Shown here piece by piece: positions 1 to 9,000 of a stretch of DNA of 31,547 nucleotides (the stretch's first letter is position 1; the number at the start of each line of letters is the position of its first letter). This stretch comes from Mesorhizobium amorphae (GTDB lineage Bacteria > Pseudomonadota > Alphaproteobacteria > Rhizobiales > Rhizobiaceae). The DNA is taken from assembly GCA_003240775.1 (NCBI GenBank), contig QFNI01000071.1, positions 1 to 31,547 of the forward strand. Reading direction: 5' to 3'. A program made the translations under genes and the position numbers. The notes below the pieces were generated by a model. The model ran no database searches. It was not told where the DNA came from and worked only from the letters and a program-made list of their open reading frames with translations.

Positions 1-1
1 C

Positions 2-478
2 ATCATCCGCATCGTGCGCGGCGCGCAGGAACTGCCGGGGCAGAACCTCTTCCAATATGTCGACGAGGAGGGAACGCGGCGCGCGATCGGCTCGACCGAT
101 GTCAACGCCTATCTGCGCGAGGTGGCGGGCGAATACACAGCCAAGCACTTCCGCACCTGGGGCGGCACACAGCTCGCCGCCGTGCTGCTGCGCGGCGAGA
201 ACCTGCCGGAAGCCAAGACTCAGGCCGCCAAGCGCCTCAACGCCATCGTGGACGAGGTGGCGCAATCCCTGGGCAACACGCGCGCCGTGTGCCGCAAGTC
301 CTACATCCACCCCCGCGTGATCGCGCATTGGAGCGAGGGGCGGCTGGTGGAAGGCATGACCGCCGCGCGGGCCTCGTTCACCGACCCACTGGACGGGCTG
401 AACGAGGAGGAGACGCTGTTGCTGAGGTGGCTGGAGCGGTCTGCGAAGGAAGTGGTGAAGGCTGCGCAGGCGAAATAG
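2..478 (+). CDS. DNA topoisomerase IB, C-terminal part (gene starts before the window)
   Basis: The frame is open from base 2, so this is the 3' end of a larger gene; the first possible start in the window (GTG at 14) lies inside the domain and is not the real start. The protein reads like the catalytic domain of the poxvirus/eukaryote-type topoisomerase IB found in many Rhizobiales: an ELPGQNLFQY stretch, then SIGxxDVNxYLRE-like and FRTWGGT segments, then CRKSYIHP. In this family the Tyr of that last motif (codon 302-304) makes the covalent 3'-phosphotyrosyl DNA link, and the FRTWGGT segment holds an active-site Arg. The enzyme relaxes supercoils without ATP. The stop is TAG at 476-478. The gene is convergent with ndvA, and a paired palindromic repeat fills the gap between them. 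The carboxyl end looks intact, so the truncation is only the window edge. Confidence 0.9.
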   Translation: MIRIVRGAQELPGQNLFQYVDEEGTRRAIGSTDVNAYLREVAGEYTAKHFRTWGGTQLAAVLLRGENLPEAKTQAAKRLNAIVDEVAQSLGNTRAVCRKSYIHPRVIAHWSEGRLVEGMTAARASFTDPLDGLNEEETLLLRWLERSAKEVVKAAQAK

Positions 479-501
479 CGCCTGGTGCTTCCGTGGCCGT
501 T

Positions 502-633
502 CCCCTCCCCTTGAGGAGGAGGGTAAGGGTGGGGGTGACGCACCCGATCCTGGTTTGCTTCAAGGTGATGGGCGGTTCGAGAGGTGGGACTGTTACCCCC
601 ACCCCTTACCCCTCCCCTCAAGGGGGAGGGGAA
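502..633. repeat. REPIN-like inverted pair of GC-rich palindromic repeats (copies 1a/1b)
   Basis: Copy 1a (502-540, forward) and copy 1b (592-633, reverse complement) are two versions of the same unit of about 40 bases, arranged head to head around a 51-base spacer. The unit begins with a short hairpin, CCCCTCCCC-loop-GGGGAGGGG (loop TTGA in one orientation), followed by GTAAGGGGTGGGGGT and usually GAC. Copy 1a has a damaged hairpin (GAGGAGGAGGG on the right arm). The pair lies in the 187-base gap between the convergent topoisomerase and ndvA genes and could act as a two-way terminator; that role is inference. Confidence 0.8.
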
Positions 634-665
634 TTGTCGAGGCTTTTACCCTAAGAGGCGGCGCC

Positions 666-2438
666 TTACGCGGCTTCCACCAGAACCGGCCGGGCGGCGC
701 GGCGCACTTCCTCGTCGTTCAGCAGGCCGCCGGCCCGCAGCAGGCCCGCGAATCGGCCGTTGGTGGCAGCGAGCTCGTTGAAGCCGCCCATCTCGATCAC
801 CTCGCCGCGATCCATGAAGATCACGAGGTCGGCGTCGCGAACCGTCGACAGCCGGTGGGCGATCACGAAGGTGGTGCGGCCCTGGCGCAGGCGGTCGAGC
901 GCCTGCTTGACCCGCTCTTCGGTTTCCACGTCGAGCGCGGAGGTCGCCTCGTCGAGCACCAGGATCGGCGCGTCCTTGATGATGGCGCGCGCGATCGCGA
1001 TGCGCTGGCGCTCGCCGCCCGAGAGCTGGTTGCCGCGCTCGCCGGCCATGGTGTCGTAGCCGTCTGTGCGGGCAAGGATGAAGTCCTGCGCATCGGCGCC
1101 ACGCGCCGCGGCATGAACGTCGTCATAGGATGCGTCCTCGCGGCCCAGGCGGATGTTCTCCTCGATCGAGCGGTTCAGGAGCCCCGAATCCTGGAACACC
1201 GAGGCGATCGAGCCGCGCAGCGATTCGCGCGTCACCTGCGCCACGTCGATGCCGTCGACCAGGATGCGGCCCTCGTTCGGCGTATGAACGCGCTGGAGCA
1301 GGTTGATCAGCGTGGTCTTGCCCGAGCCCGTGGGGCCGACGATGGCCACCGTCTGGCCCGCGCCCACGTCGAACGACACGTCCGAAACGCCGCGGCCGCC
1401 ATTGGGGAAGCGGAACGACACGTTCTCGAAGCGAATGTGCCCGGTCACGCGGTCGAGCTTGCGCAGGCCGGCCGGCTCCTGGCCGCGGAAGGATTCGTCC
1501 TCCAGCGCATAGAACTCCACGAGCTTCACGCGGGCCTCGAAGACCTGGTTCACGAAGTTCACGATCTGGTCGAGACGCGCGATGAGCAGGCCGGCGAAGC
1601 CGATGAAGGCCACCACGTCGCCGATGCGAAGCTCGCCGCGGCCGACCAGCCAGGCGCCGATCATCAGCACCACCATCATGGAGATGGTCGAGGCCAAGCG
1701 GTTCAGCGCGGAAGCCAGCGCCCACCAGTCGAGCACGGGGAACTGCGCGTCGAGCAGGCGGCCGACATACTGGTTCAGCGCGCGCGTTTCCTGGTTGATG
1801 CGGTTGTAGCTCTGCAGCACCGAGACATTGGTGATGGTGTCGGTCACATGGCCGAATACGCGGTGATGATGCTCCTCGACGCGTGCCTGGCCTTCCTTGG
1901 TACGGCGCATCACGGCGCGGCCGATGGCGACATATGCCGTGCCCAGGCCGAGCAGCACGATGGTCAAGCGCCAGTCGAGCACGAAAGCGGTGGGGATCAG
2001 CAACACGAGCGCGACCGCGGTCGAAAGATGCTGGCGCATGAATTCGAGCCAGAGCCCGAACAGCGTCTCCACCGCGCGGATCAGCATGTGCAGCGACTGC
2101 GAGGTGCCGCGTGCCTGGTGCCACGAAAGCGGCATCGAGATCACCTGCTCGAACGAGCGCGACAGCACGACCGCGCGGCGCTGGTGCGCCAGCCGGTCGG
2201 CACCGCGCGCGACGAGCACGAAGGCCACGATGTTGAACGCGCCGAGCGCCGCCCAGATGCCGATGCTCTCTGGAACGCCGGTTTTTTCGGTGATAGCGTC
2301 GATCACACGCCCGAACAGGATGGGCTCTGCAATGGCGACCGCTGCCAACGCCACGTTGGCGAGGCAGATCACGACTGTGCGCCGACGATCCTCGTCGAGG
2401 TAGCGCAAAGCGCGCCAGTAGACTTCAAGCAGGGACAC
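666..2438 (-). CDS. ndvA: Cyclic beta-1,2-glucan ABC exporter NdvA/ChvA (permease-ATPase half transporter)
   Basis: This 590-aa protein has the full length and typical amino end (MSLLEVYWRALRYL) of the NdvA/ChvA/Cgt family, inner-membrane exporters that move cyclic beta-1,2-glucan from cytoplasm to periplasm. An ABC type-1 membrane domain covers about residues 20-300, with hydrophobic segments near 22-45, 60-77, 140-175 and 250-290. The ATPase domain follows: Walker A GPTGSGKTT at 368-376, Q-loop Gln 416, signature LSGGERQ at 472-478, Walker B ILVLDE at 492-497 and switch His in IAHRLS near 527. All key residues are present, so it should work as a homodimer. The start is GTG at 2438, six bases after a GGAG Shine-Dalgarno. 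The synthase gene ndvB lies upstream on the same strand, 584 bases away, so ndvA probably has its own promoter. Confidence 0.96.
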   Translation of the reverse strand: MSLLEVYWRALRYLDEDRRRTVVICLANVALAAVAIAEPILFGRVIDAITEKTGVPESIGIWAALGAFNIVAFVLVARGADRLAHQRRAVVLSRSFEQVISMPLSWHQARGTSQSLHMLIRAVETLFGLWLEFMRQHLSTAVALVLLIPTAFVLDWRLTIVLLGLGTAYVAIGRAVMRRTKEGQARVEEHHHRVFGHVTDTITNVSVLQSYNRINQETRALNQYVGRLLDAQFPVLDWWALASALNRLASTISMMVVLMIGAWLVGRGELRIGDVVAFIGFAGLLIARLDQIVNFVNQVFEARVKLVEFYALEDESFRGQEPAGLRKLDRVTGHIRFENVSFRFPNGGRGVSDVSFDVGAGQTVAIVGPTGSGKTTLINLLQRVHTPNEGRILVDGIDVAQVTRESLRGSIASVFQDSGLLNRSIEENIRLGREDASYDDVHAAARGADAQDFILARTDGYDTMAGERGNQLSGGERQRIAIARAIIKDAPILVLDEATSALDVETEERVKQALDRLRQGRTTFVIAHRLSTVRDADLVIFMDRGEVIEMGGFNELAATNGRFAGLLRAGGLLNDEEVRRAARPVLVEAA

Positions 2439-2599
2439 CGAACACTCCCGGGTTCATGCAAACCGCCGGCGAAGGGCTGTGCAGTCCCGGCTGCCTTCAG
2501 GCGCAGACGCGGACCATCCCTTCGTGAGCGGCTGCACAAAGCACTTTTCCGCCTGAACGCTGGATGAACACGCAAACGCTTGGAAACAAACCGATTAGG

Positions 2600-2617
2600 T
2601 TTTTTTGCAGTGCAGCA
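2600..2617 (-). promoter_or_regulatory. Candidate operator upstream of ndvA (TTTTGCAGTGCA word)
   Basis: On the plus strand a run of seven T is followed by GCAGTGCAGCA. The core TGCAGTGCA is almost self-complementary. The same word with one C/G change occurs upstream of ndvB at 11654-11670 in the same orientation relative to its gene. It sits about 160 bases before the ndvA start. TGC/GCA palindromes of this kind are known targets of PhaR/AniA-type regulators in alphaproteobacteria, but assigning a regulator here is inference. Confidence 0.4.
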
Positions 2618-2640
2618 GTGACATGCGTGTGAAGGCGCCG

Positions 2641-2695
2641 TGACGGTTCCACGCCTGGGCCCGAAACACCGATTTCGGACCATTGCGCGCCGTCA
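2641..2695. other. Nested two-stem inverted repeat upstream of ndvA
   Basis: TGACGG (2641-2646) pairs with CCGTCA (2690-2695), and inside this CCGAAA (2661-2666) pairs with TTTCGG (2673-2678) around a six-base loop. Both stems are perfect over six base pairs. It lies about 200 bases upstream of the ndvA start and could fold in a 5' leader or mark a protein site. No known RNA family is recognised, and six-pair stems can arise by chance in GC-rich DNA. Confidence 0.3.
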
Positions 2696-2894
2696 GGCAC
2701 CCGATGCTTGTGCCCTCCTTTCCCAAGTGTGGGGTGAGAGCGGAATTTTATGCTGTCGCCTTCTTTCGGGTGTCGGACCACCCGCGCGGGCAGAGATGGA
2801 ACAGTTGTGCAATCCAGCAAGAGTAGGCTGTCGGATTTTCTGAAAAATCAGCTACTTACACAATCTTCGGCGCTGATTTGCACTCTTCCCTGAT

Positions 2895-2936
2895 CCCCCT
2901 CCCCCTTGAGGGGAGGGGTAAGGGGTGGGGGTGACA
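2895..2936 (+). repeat. GC-rich palindromic repeat (copy 2)
   Basis: This forward copy has a well-preserved hairpin, CCCCTCCCC and GGGGAGGGG around a CTTGA loop, then GTAAGGGGTGGGGGTGAC. It lies about 90 bases past the ndvB stop, in a good place for a transcript end. Its partner copy is absent or reduced to a trace (AACCCCCACCC near 2970), unlike the other loci, which have head-to-head pairs. Confidence 0.75.
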
Positions 2937-3022
2937 GCCCCACAAACGCAACCCTCGCGACAACTCGCAACCCCCACCCGACGACAAGGACGCCCCGTCC
3001 CTGCCTGTCGCTTCTCAGGTCA

Positions 3023-6000
3023 TCACGAGCAACGCAGAACCGCTGAAACCTTGCGCTCCCCGCCGCCGAGTTGAATGGCGTCCACTGTTTCGCCATCGAC
3101 CTCCAGCCGCCCCTCGCCCGACCCGTCGCGGATCACTTCGAGGTCGATCCACACCCCATCGAGATGCAGCCTGGCGCGGAAGCCCGGCCATTCCGACGGC
3201 AGGACGGGCTTCACGAAGAGCTTGTCGCCCTTCTTGGTGATGCCGAGGATGTGCTCCACCGCCGCGCGGTAGAGCCAACCGGCCGAGCCCGTGTACCAGG
3301 ACCAGCCGCCCCGGCCCGACTTGTCTGCGCCGTAGACATCGCCCGACACAGCATAGGGCTCGACGCGGAAGCGCTCGGCATTCGCCTTGTCGAGCGCGTG
3401 CGTCACGGGATTGAGAAGCTGGAAGCAGCGGAACGCGTCGTCCCCGCGGCCCATTTCGGCCAGCGCCACCACGACCCAGCTCGAACCGTGGGTGTACTGC
3501 CCGCCGTTCTCGCGCACGCCCGGCGGATAGCTCTTGATGTAGCCGGGATCGTGCTCGACCTTGGAGAAGGGCGGCGTGAACAGGCGGATGATGCGCGCCT
3601 CCTCGTCCACCAGGTGCTCCAGCACGGAGTTCATGGCGGTCTGGGAATGCTCGGGGTCACCCTCGCCCGAGATCACGCTCCAGGATTGGGCGAGCGAGTC
3701 GATGCGGCATTCGTCGGCCGTGTGCGAGCCGAGCGGCGCGCCGTCGTCGAAGGTGCCACGCAGATACCACTCGCCGTCCCAGGCATGATCCTCCACCGCC
3801 TGCTTCACGCGCTCGACATGCGCTTTCCAGGCCTTGACGTGGGCTTCGTCGCCACGCTCCTCGGCGATCAGGATCCAGCGCTTGAGCGTGTCGAGCAGGA
3901 ACCAGGCGAGCCAGATGCTCTCTCCCTTGCCGGCTTCGCCCACGCGGTTCATGCCATCGTTCCAGTCGCCGCCCAGGATCAGTGGCAGGCCGCGTTCGCT
4001 GGTGCGCTCGATGGCGAGATCGAGCGCGCGGCAGACATGGTCGTAGAGCGGCGCGGTCTTCTGCGAGACCTCAGGCGTGAAGAACTTGTCGTGCTCGCCC
4101 TCTTCCAGCTTCTCGCCTTCCGACCAGTGCACGCCCTCGTCGAGGATCGCGCGGTCGCCCGTCACCTCGACATAGCGGTTCACGCCGTAGCCGAGCCACA
4201 CCACGTCGTCGGAGATCATGGTGCGCACGCCCGCGCCGTTCTTGGGCAGCCACCAATGCTGCACGTCGCCTTCGGGGAACTGGCGGCGCGCGGCGTTCAA
4301 AAGCTGCGCGCGAGCGAGGTTGGGGTCGTGCAGCAAGAGTGCCAGCGTATCCTGCAGCTGGTCGCGGAAGCCGAACGCGCCGGACGCCTGGTAAAAGGCC
4401 GAGCGCGCGCGGATGCGGCAGGCGGTCCCCTGATAGGGCAGCCAGTGGTTCACGAGCGCGTCGAAGCTTTCCTCGGGCGTGTCCACCTGAACCGCGTCGA
4501 GGAAGTCCGTCCAGTTGCGCTCGTTCTCGCTCAGCCGCTCGTTGAACGGTTTGGCCGTGTTGCGGCGCACGAGGTCGGATGCTTCGTTCGCAGAGCCCGC
4601 ATCACCCATCAGCCAGAGCGTTTCCACGGTTTCGCCCGGGGGAAGGTCGATGTCGCGCGAGATCGCGGCACAGGGATCGCGTCCCGCCTCCACGATGCCC
4701 GAGAGTTCGGCGCCGCGCACCACGGCCTCGGGCGCGAACACCGTGCCCGAGCGGCCGATGAACTCGGCGCGGTCGGCCGTGCAGGATTTCGGCTTGGCGT
4801 CGGAAGCGAGAAAGGCCACGCGGTCGCCGAAGTCGAGGCTGAACGCGTTGGTGGCGGTCAGCGCGCCCGTGTCGACGTCGCGGCCGGGCACGATGGTGGG
4901 AGCTGATTTCGAGCGGCTGTTGCCCAGCACCCATTCGGCAAAGGCATAGACGCGCAGGCGCATGGGCACATGCCCGTCGTTGCGCAGCGCGAGCCGTGTA
5001 ACCTTCACGGGGTCCTTGGGGTCGACCACCTGGGTGGCTTCCATGTGGAGCGCGCCGCGCTTGGCGGAGAATGTCGAGAAGCCTTGGCCGTGGCGCGCCT
5101 CATAGGTGATGGCGGGGTCGCGCAGGAGAGCGGCGAACGGCGAGAACGCGCGCCCGCTCGCCTGGTCGAACAGGTAGATGCCCTCGCCCGGCCGGTTCAC
5201 CACGGGGTCGTTCGACCAGCGGGTGAGCTGGTAGTCGCGGCTGTTGCGGCTCCAGGTGAAGGATGAGCCCTCGGCCGAGGTGTGGAAGCCGAAGCCGTCA
5301 TTGGCGATCACGTTGATCCAAGGCTGGGGCGTGGCCGTGGTGCCGGCGAGCCGGATCACGTAGTTCGCGCCATCGCGGTCGAAGCCGCCGAAGCCGTTCC
5401 ACAGCGACAGCCCCTCGCCTGACGCCTCGCGCGGTTCTCTCGGGCGCGGCGCGAGCGACTTCACGACCGTCGAGCCGGACACGGCGATCGCATCGGGCGT
5501 GCCTTCGCTCGCAGCCGCGCGGGCCTTGAGTGCGGCAAGCTCCGCGCGCTCGATCTGGTCGAACACGGTGCCGTTGCGGGCATGCAGCACGACGCGCGCA
5601 ACCGCGAGCAGCGTGCGATAGGTCGTGTCGTCGGTCAGGTCGCGCCGCACGGTGAAGATGTGCTGGCGCGGGCCGATCTCGCGGCCGCGCATGCGGGCGT
5701 TCTCGCAGAGCGACTCGATCGCGTGCTGGAGGTCCTGCACGTAGGAAGAGGCCTGCTCGTTGATCACCACGAAGTCGATCACCTGACCGTGCAGGCGCAG
5801 ATATTCCTGGTATCGCAGGGCCTGGGCCACGATCTCGATGTCGGCCACGTCGCTGATGCGGATGGCGAAGATCGGGAAGTCGCCGGAGATCGACAGCGGC
5901 CAGAGCGTGGACTGCTTGCCCATGCCTGCCGCGATGGCTGAGCCGGGCATGCGCAGGTCGGGCTGCGGGAAGATCAGGAAGCAGGCGAGCTTCTGCACGA

Positions 6001-9000
6001 GGGCAGCGTCCGCAAGGCTCATGCCGATGTGGCGCGTCTGCACCTGCGAACGCGTCCAGGCCAGCATCGCCTGGCGGCCGAAGCTTTCGGGGTGGTCGAG
6101 GCGGTTCATGGCGTCGCCCACCTCGTCGCGGTTTGCGCCCACAACCGTCCAGAAGATCAGCTGCACCTTCTTGGAGGCCGGCACGCGGATGCGGCGGCGG
6201 AGCGAGACGATGGGATCGAGCGTGAAGCCCGTCTCGCCCGAAAGCCGGGAACCGGGGTCGAAGGCCGCAGCCTCGGCGATCGTGCGTCCACGCCCGATGA
6301 AGGCGCGGCGATCGGTCTCGACCTGCGCGTCGCGCGCATGTGCCGCGCCGTCCGTCACGAAATGGGCGAGCGCCACGTCGGGCTCGCTTTTCTCGCGCTT
6401 GCGGCGGGTGGCGAAAATTGCACTCCGGTCGTCTGCCACTTCCGTGTGCACGAACATCTTGGAGAAGGCGGGGTGCGCGTTGTCGGCCGCTTCAGAAGCG
6501 AGCGCCAGTTCGGCGAAGGAGGTGATCTCGAACTGCCGGTCGCTCGTGCCCTCGTTGTAGATCGTGATGCGATGGGCCTCGCCGGCCGCCTCCGACACCA
6601 CGATATGCTCGACCTCCGAGCGGATCGAACCCACGGTCTTGATGAAGGTCGACTTGTCGTCGGAGAACACCGCATGCGCGTGCTCGTCCTCGGCGCGCTT
6701 GGGTTCGGCCGTGGCCGACCACCAGTCGCCCGATTCCATGTCGCGCAGGAACAGGAACGAGCCCATGCGGTCTTCGGTGGAATCGACGTGCCAGCGGGTC
6801 ACCGCCAGGTCGTTCCAGCGGCTGCCGCCCGTGCCGGTCGCGGTGGTGACGGTGGAATAGCGGCCAGACGCCAGCAGGTTGACGGCCAGCGCGTCCTTGA
6901 GCGGCGCGCGGATCACGCGCACATCGGGGCTGACCACCTCATCGGCGGCTTCCTTGGGCCGCTCGTCGGCCTCCGTGCGGACGGACGTCACGGGAATGTC
7001 GCGCGGGGCCTTTTCCTGCAGAAGCAGCTCGGCGGATTCGATCACCGGGTCGGAGTGGAAGCGGTCGCGCATGCGGCCGGCGAAGATCGCGTTGGCGATG
7101 GCCACGATCGACATGCCCTGGTGGTGGGCCATGTAGTTCTGCACCACCGCGTGGTTCGCGCCTTCGGGCACGCGGGATGGCGTGAAGTCCACCGCGTCGA
7201 AGAAGCCGTAGCGGCCGAGCGCGCCGATCGAGCGCAGACGCGCCAGGTTCTGCACGGCCTCGCGCGGCATGAACTGCGAGGCGAGCACCGTGGCATAGGG
7301 CGCGATCACGAGATTCTGCGAAAGGCCGCGCTTGAGGCCGAGGCCGGGAACGCCGAAATTCGTGTACTGGTAGGTCATCTCGCGGTCGCGCGCGTTGTAG
7401 GCGGCTTCCGAAATGCCCCAGGGCACGTTGCGCGAGCGGCCATAGGCCATCTGGCGCTTGATCACGAGGTTGGAGGTCTGGTTGAGGATGCCGCCCTGTG
7501 GCTCCTTCATGACGAGCGGTGGCATCAGATACTCGAACATCGAGCCCGCCCAAGACATCAGAGCGCCGCCGAAGCCCACTTCCACCACCGGCCGCCCGAG
7601 GCGGAACCAGTGTTCGGTGGGCAGGTCGCCCTTGGCGATGCCAAACAGGCTCGTCAGGCGGCATTCGGAAGCGAGCAGGTCATAGCAGGCCTCGTCGAGC
7701 TGGTGGTCCTCCAGCCGGTAGCCGATCGAGAGCAGTTTGCGGTCCTGGCGGAGCAGGAACGAGAAGTCCATCTCGAAGGCCAGCAGCCGCGCGCGCTCCT
7801 TCAGGACGGCGAAGCGTTCGCGCAGGGCGCGCACGCCGTCCGCGTCGGTGTGGGCGTCCTGCACATGGGCTTCGGCCACGCCTTCGAGGCGCATGCCCCA
7901 GGCGTCGAGCTCAGCGCTCGCGGCGTTGCCCAGTTCGGCATGGAAGGCGGCAGCCAGCTTGCGCACCTCGGATGCCGCAACCGTCAGGTTGATGGTGCGG
8001 ATCGAGGCGAGCTCTGGCTGGGAGCGGATCGTGTCCACGGCGCGGCGCATGCCGTCGAGCCGGTCGAACAAACGCTGGCGCAGCGGGCGAAGCTGGCGGC
8101 GGTCGTCGGGCAGGTCGTGGAGCATCTCCTCCATGACGGCCACCGTGTCCAGCACGCCCTCGAAATCGCCCTGCAGATAGACGGCGGGAGCCTCCGCCCA
8201 CTCGTCGCAGGCAACGGCGAGCGCTATCAGGTGGCCCGCCATGTTGCCGCTGTCGACGGCCGAGATGTATTGCGGCTCGAGCGGGCGCAGCGTGCGCGTG
8301 TCGTACCAGTTGATGAGATGGCCGCGATAGCGGTCGAGGCGCTCGACGGTGTCGAGCGTCTGCTCGATGCGGCGGGCAGCGTTCTCCAGGCTGATCCAGC
8401 CGCAGTCGCGCGCGGTGACCACCGACAACAGATACATGCCGATATTGGTCGGCGAGGTGCGGCCCGCCACCACGGGCGCGGGCGTTTCCTGGAAGTTGTC
8501 AGGCGGCAGGAAGTTGTGCTCGGCGGAAACGAAGGTCTCGAAATAGGCCCAGGTGCGGCGCGCCAACGCGCGCAGCGTGACCACGTCGGAGGCCGAGATC
8601 TCCAGCTGGTCCTCGGTTTCAGCCGAGCGGCTGATGAGCCAGGCGAAGGCGGGCGAACTGGCCCAGAAGATGGCGAAGAAGAAGCCGACCACGGCACCTG
8701 TCGAGCCGGCCAGTAACGGCACGGCCAAGCCGATGGCCGCGATCACGACCGCGCCCCACATCAGCCGGTAATAGCCGCTGAGCGAGTTCGCCCCGCCGCG
8801 ATGGGCCTGGGACGCCGTGCGCCATTCCAGCATGTTCTGATGGGACACGAACACGCGGAACAGCGTGCGCACGATGGCGTCGCCCATCATCCAGGCGAGA
8901 TGCGCGAGCAGCACGATGCGCAACGCAACCATCGCCGTGCCGAAGGCCACGTCGCGGAACAGCGCGCGCACATGGCCTCGCGCGGTCACCTGCCAGCTGT

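Larger units (their letters stand above)
2439..3022. other. Intergenic region between ndvB and ndvA (584 bases)
   Basis: No convincing gene is visible here; the short frames read as low-complexity shadow translations without a ribosome binding site. It holds, from the ndvA side, the GGAG ribosome site of ndvA, the TTTTGCAGTGCA word at 2603-2614, a nested stem structure at 2641-2695, a small AT-rich inverted repeat (GATTTT at 2834-2839 and AAAATC at 2844-2849), and one GC-rich palindromic repeat at 2895-2936. A degenerate trace of a second, inverted repeat copy may lie at 2967-2985. The stretch 2439-2890 is noticeably more AT-rich than the genes, as expected of a promoter and leader region. 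Confidence 0.7.

Noticed and set aside
2..478. Topoisomerase IB as a truncated pseudogene
   Set aside because: The missing amino part is simply outside the window; the visible end is intact with the catalytic Tyr.
555..2567. Plus-strand frame of 670 codons opposite ndvA
   Set aside because: Antisense to a complete ABC transporter; the translation is His/Asp/Ala-rich without recognisable family.
2497..2820. Possible small gene between ndvB and ndvA (107 codons, minus)
   Set aside because: No ribosome site, no recognisable domain, and it overlaps the likely ndvA promoter/leader.
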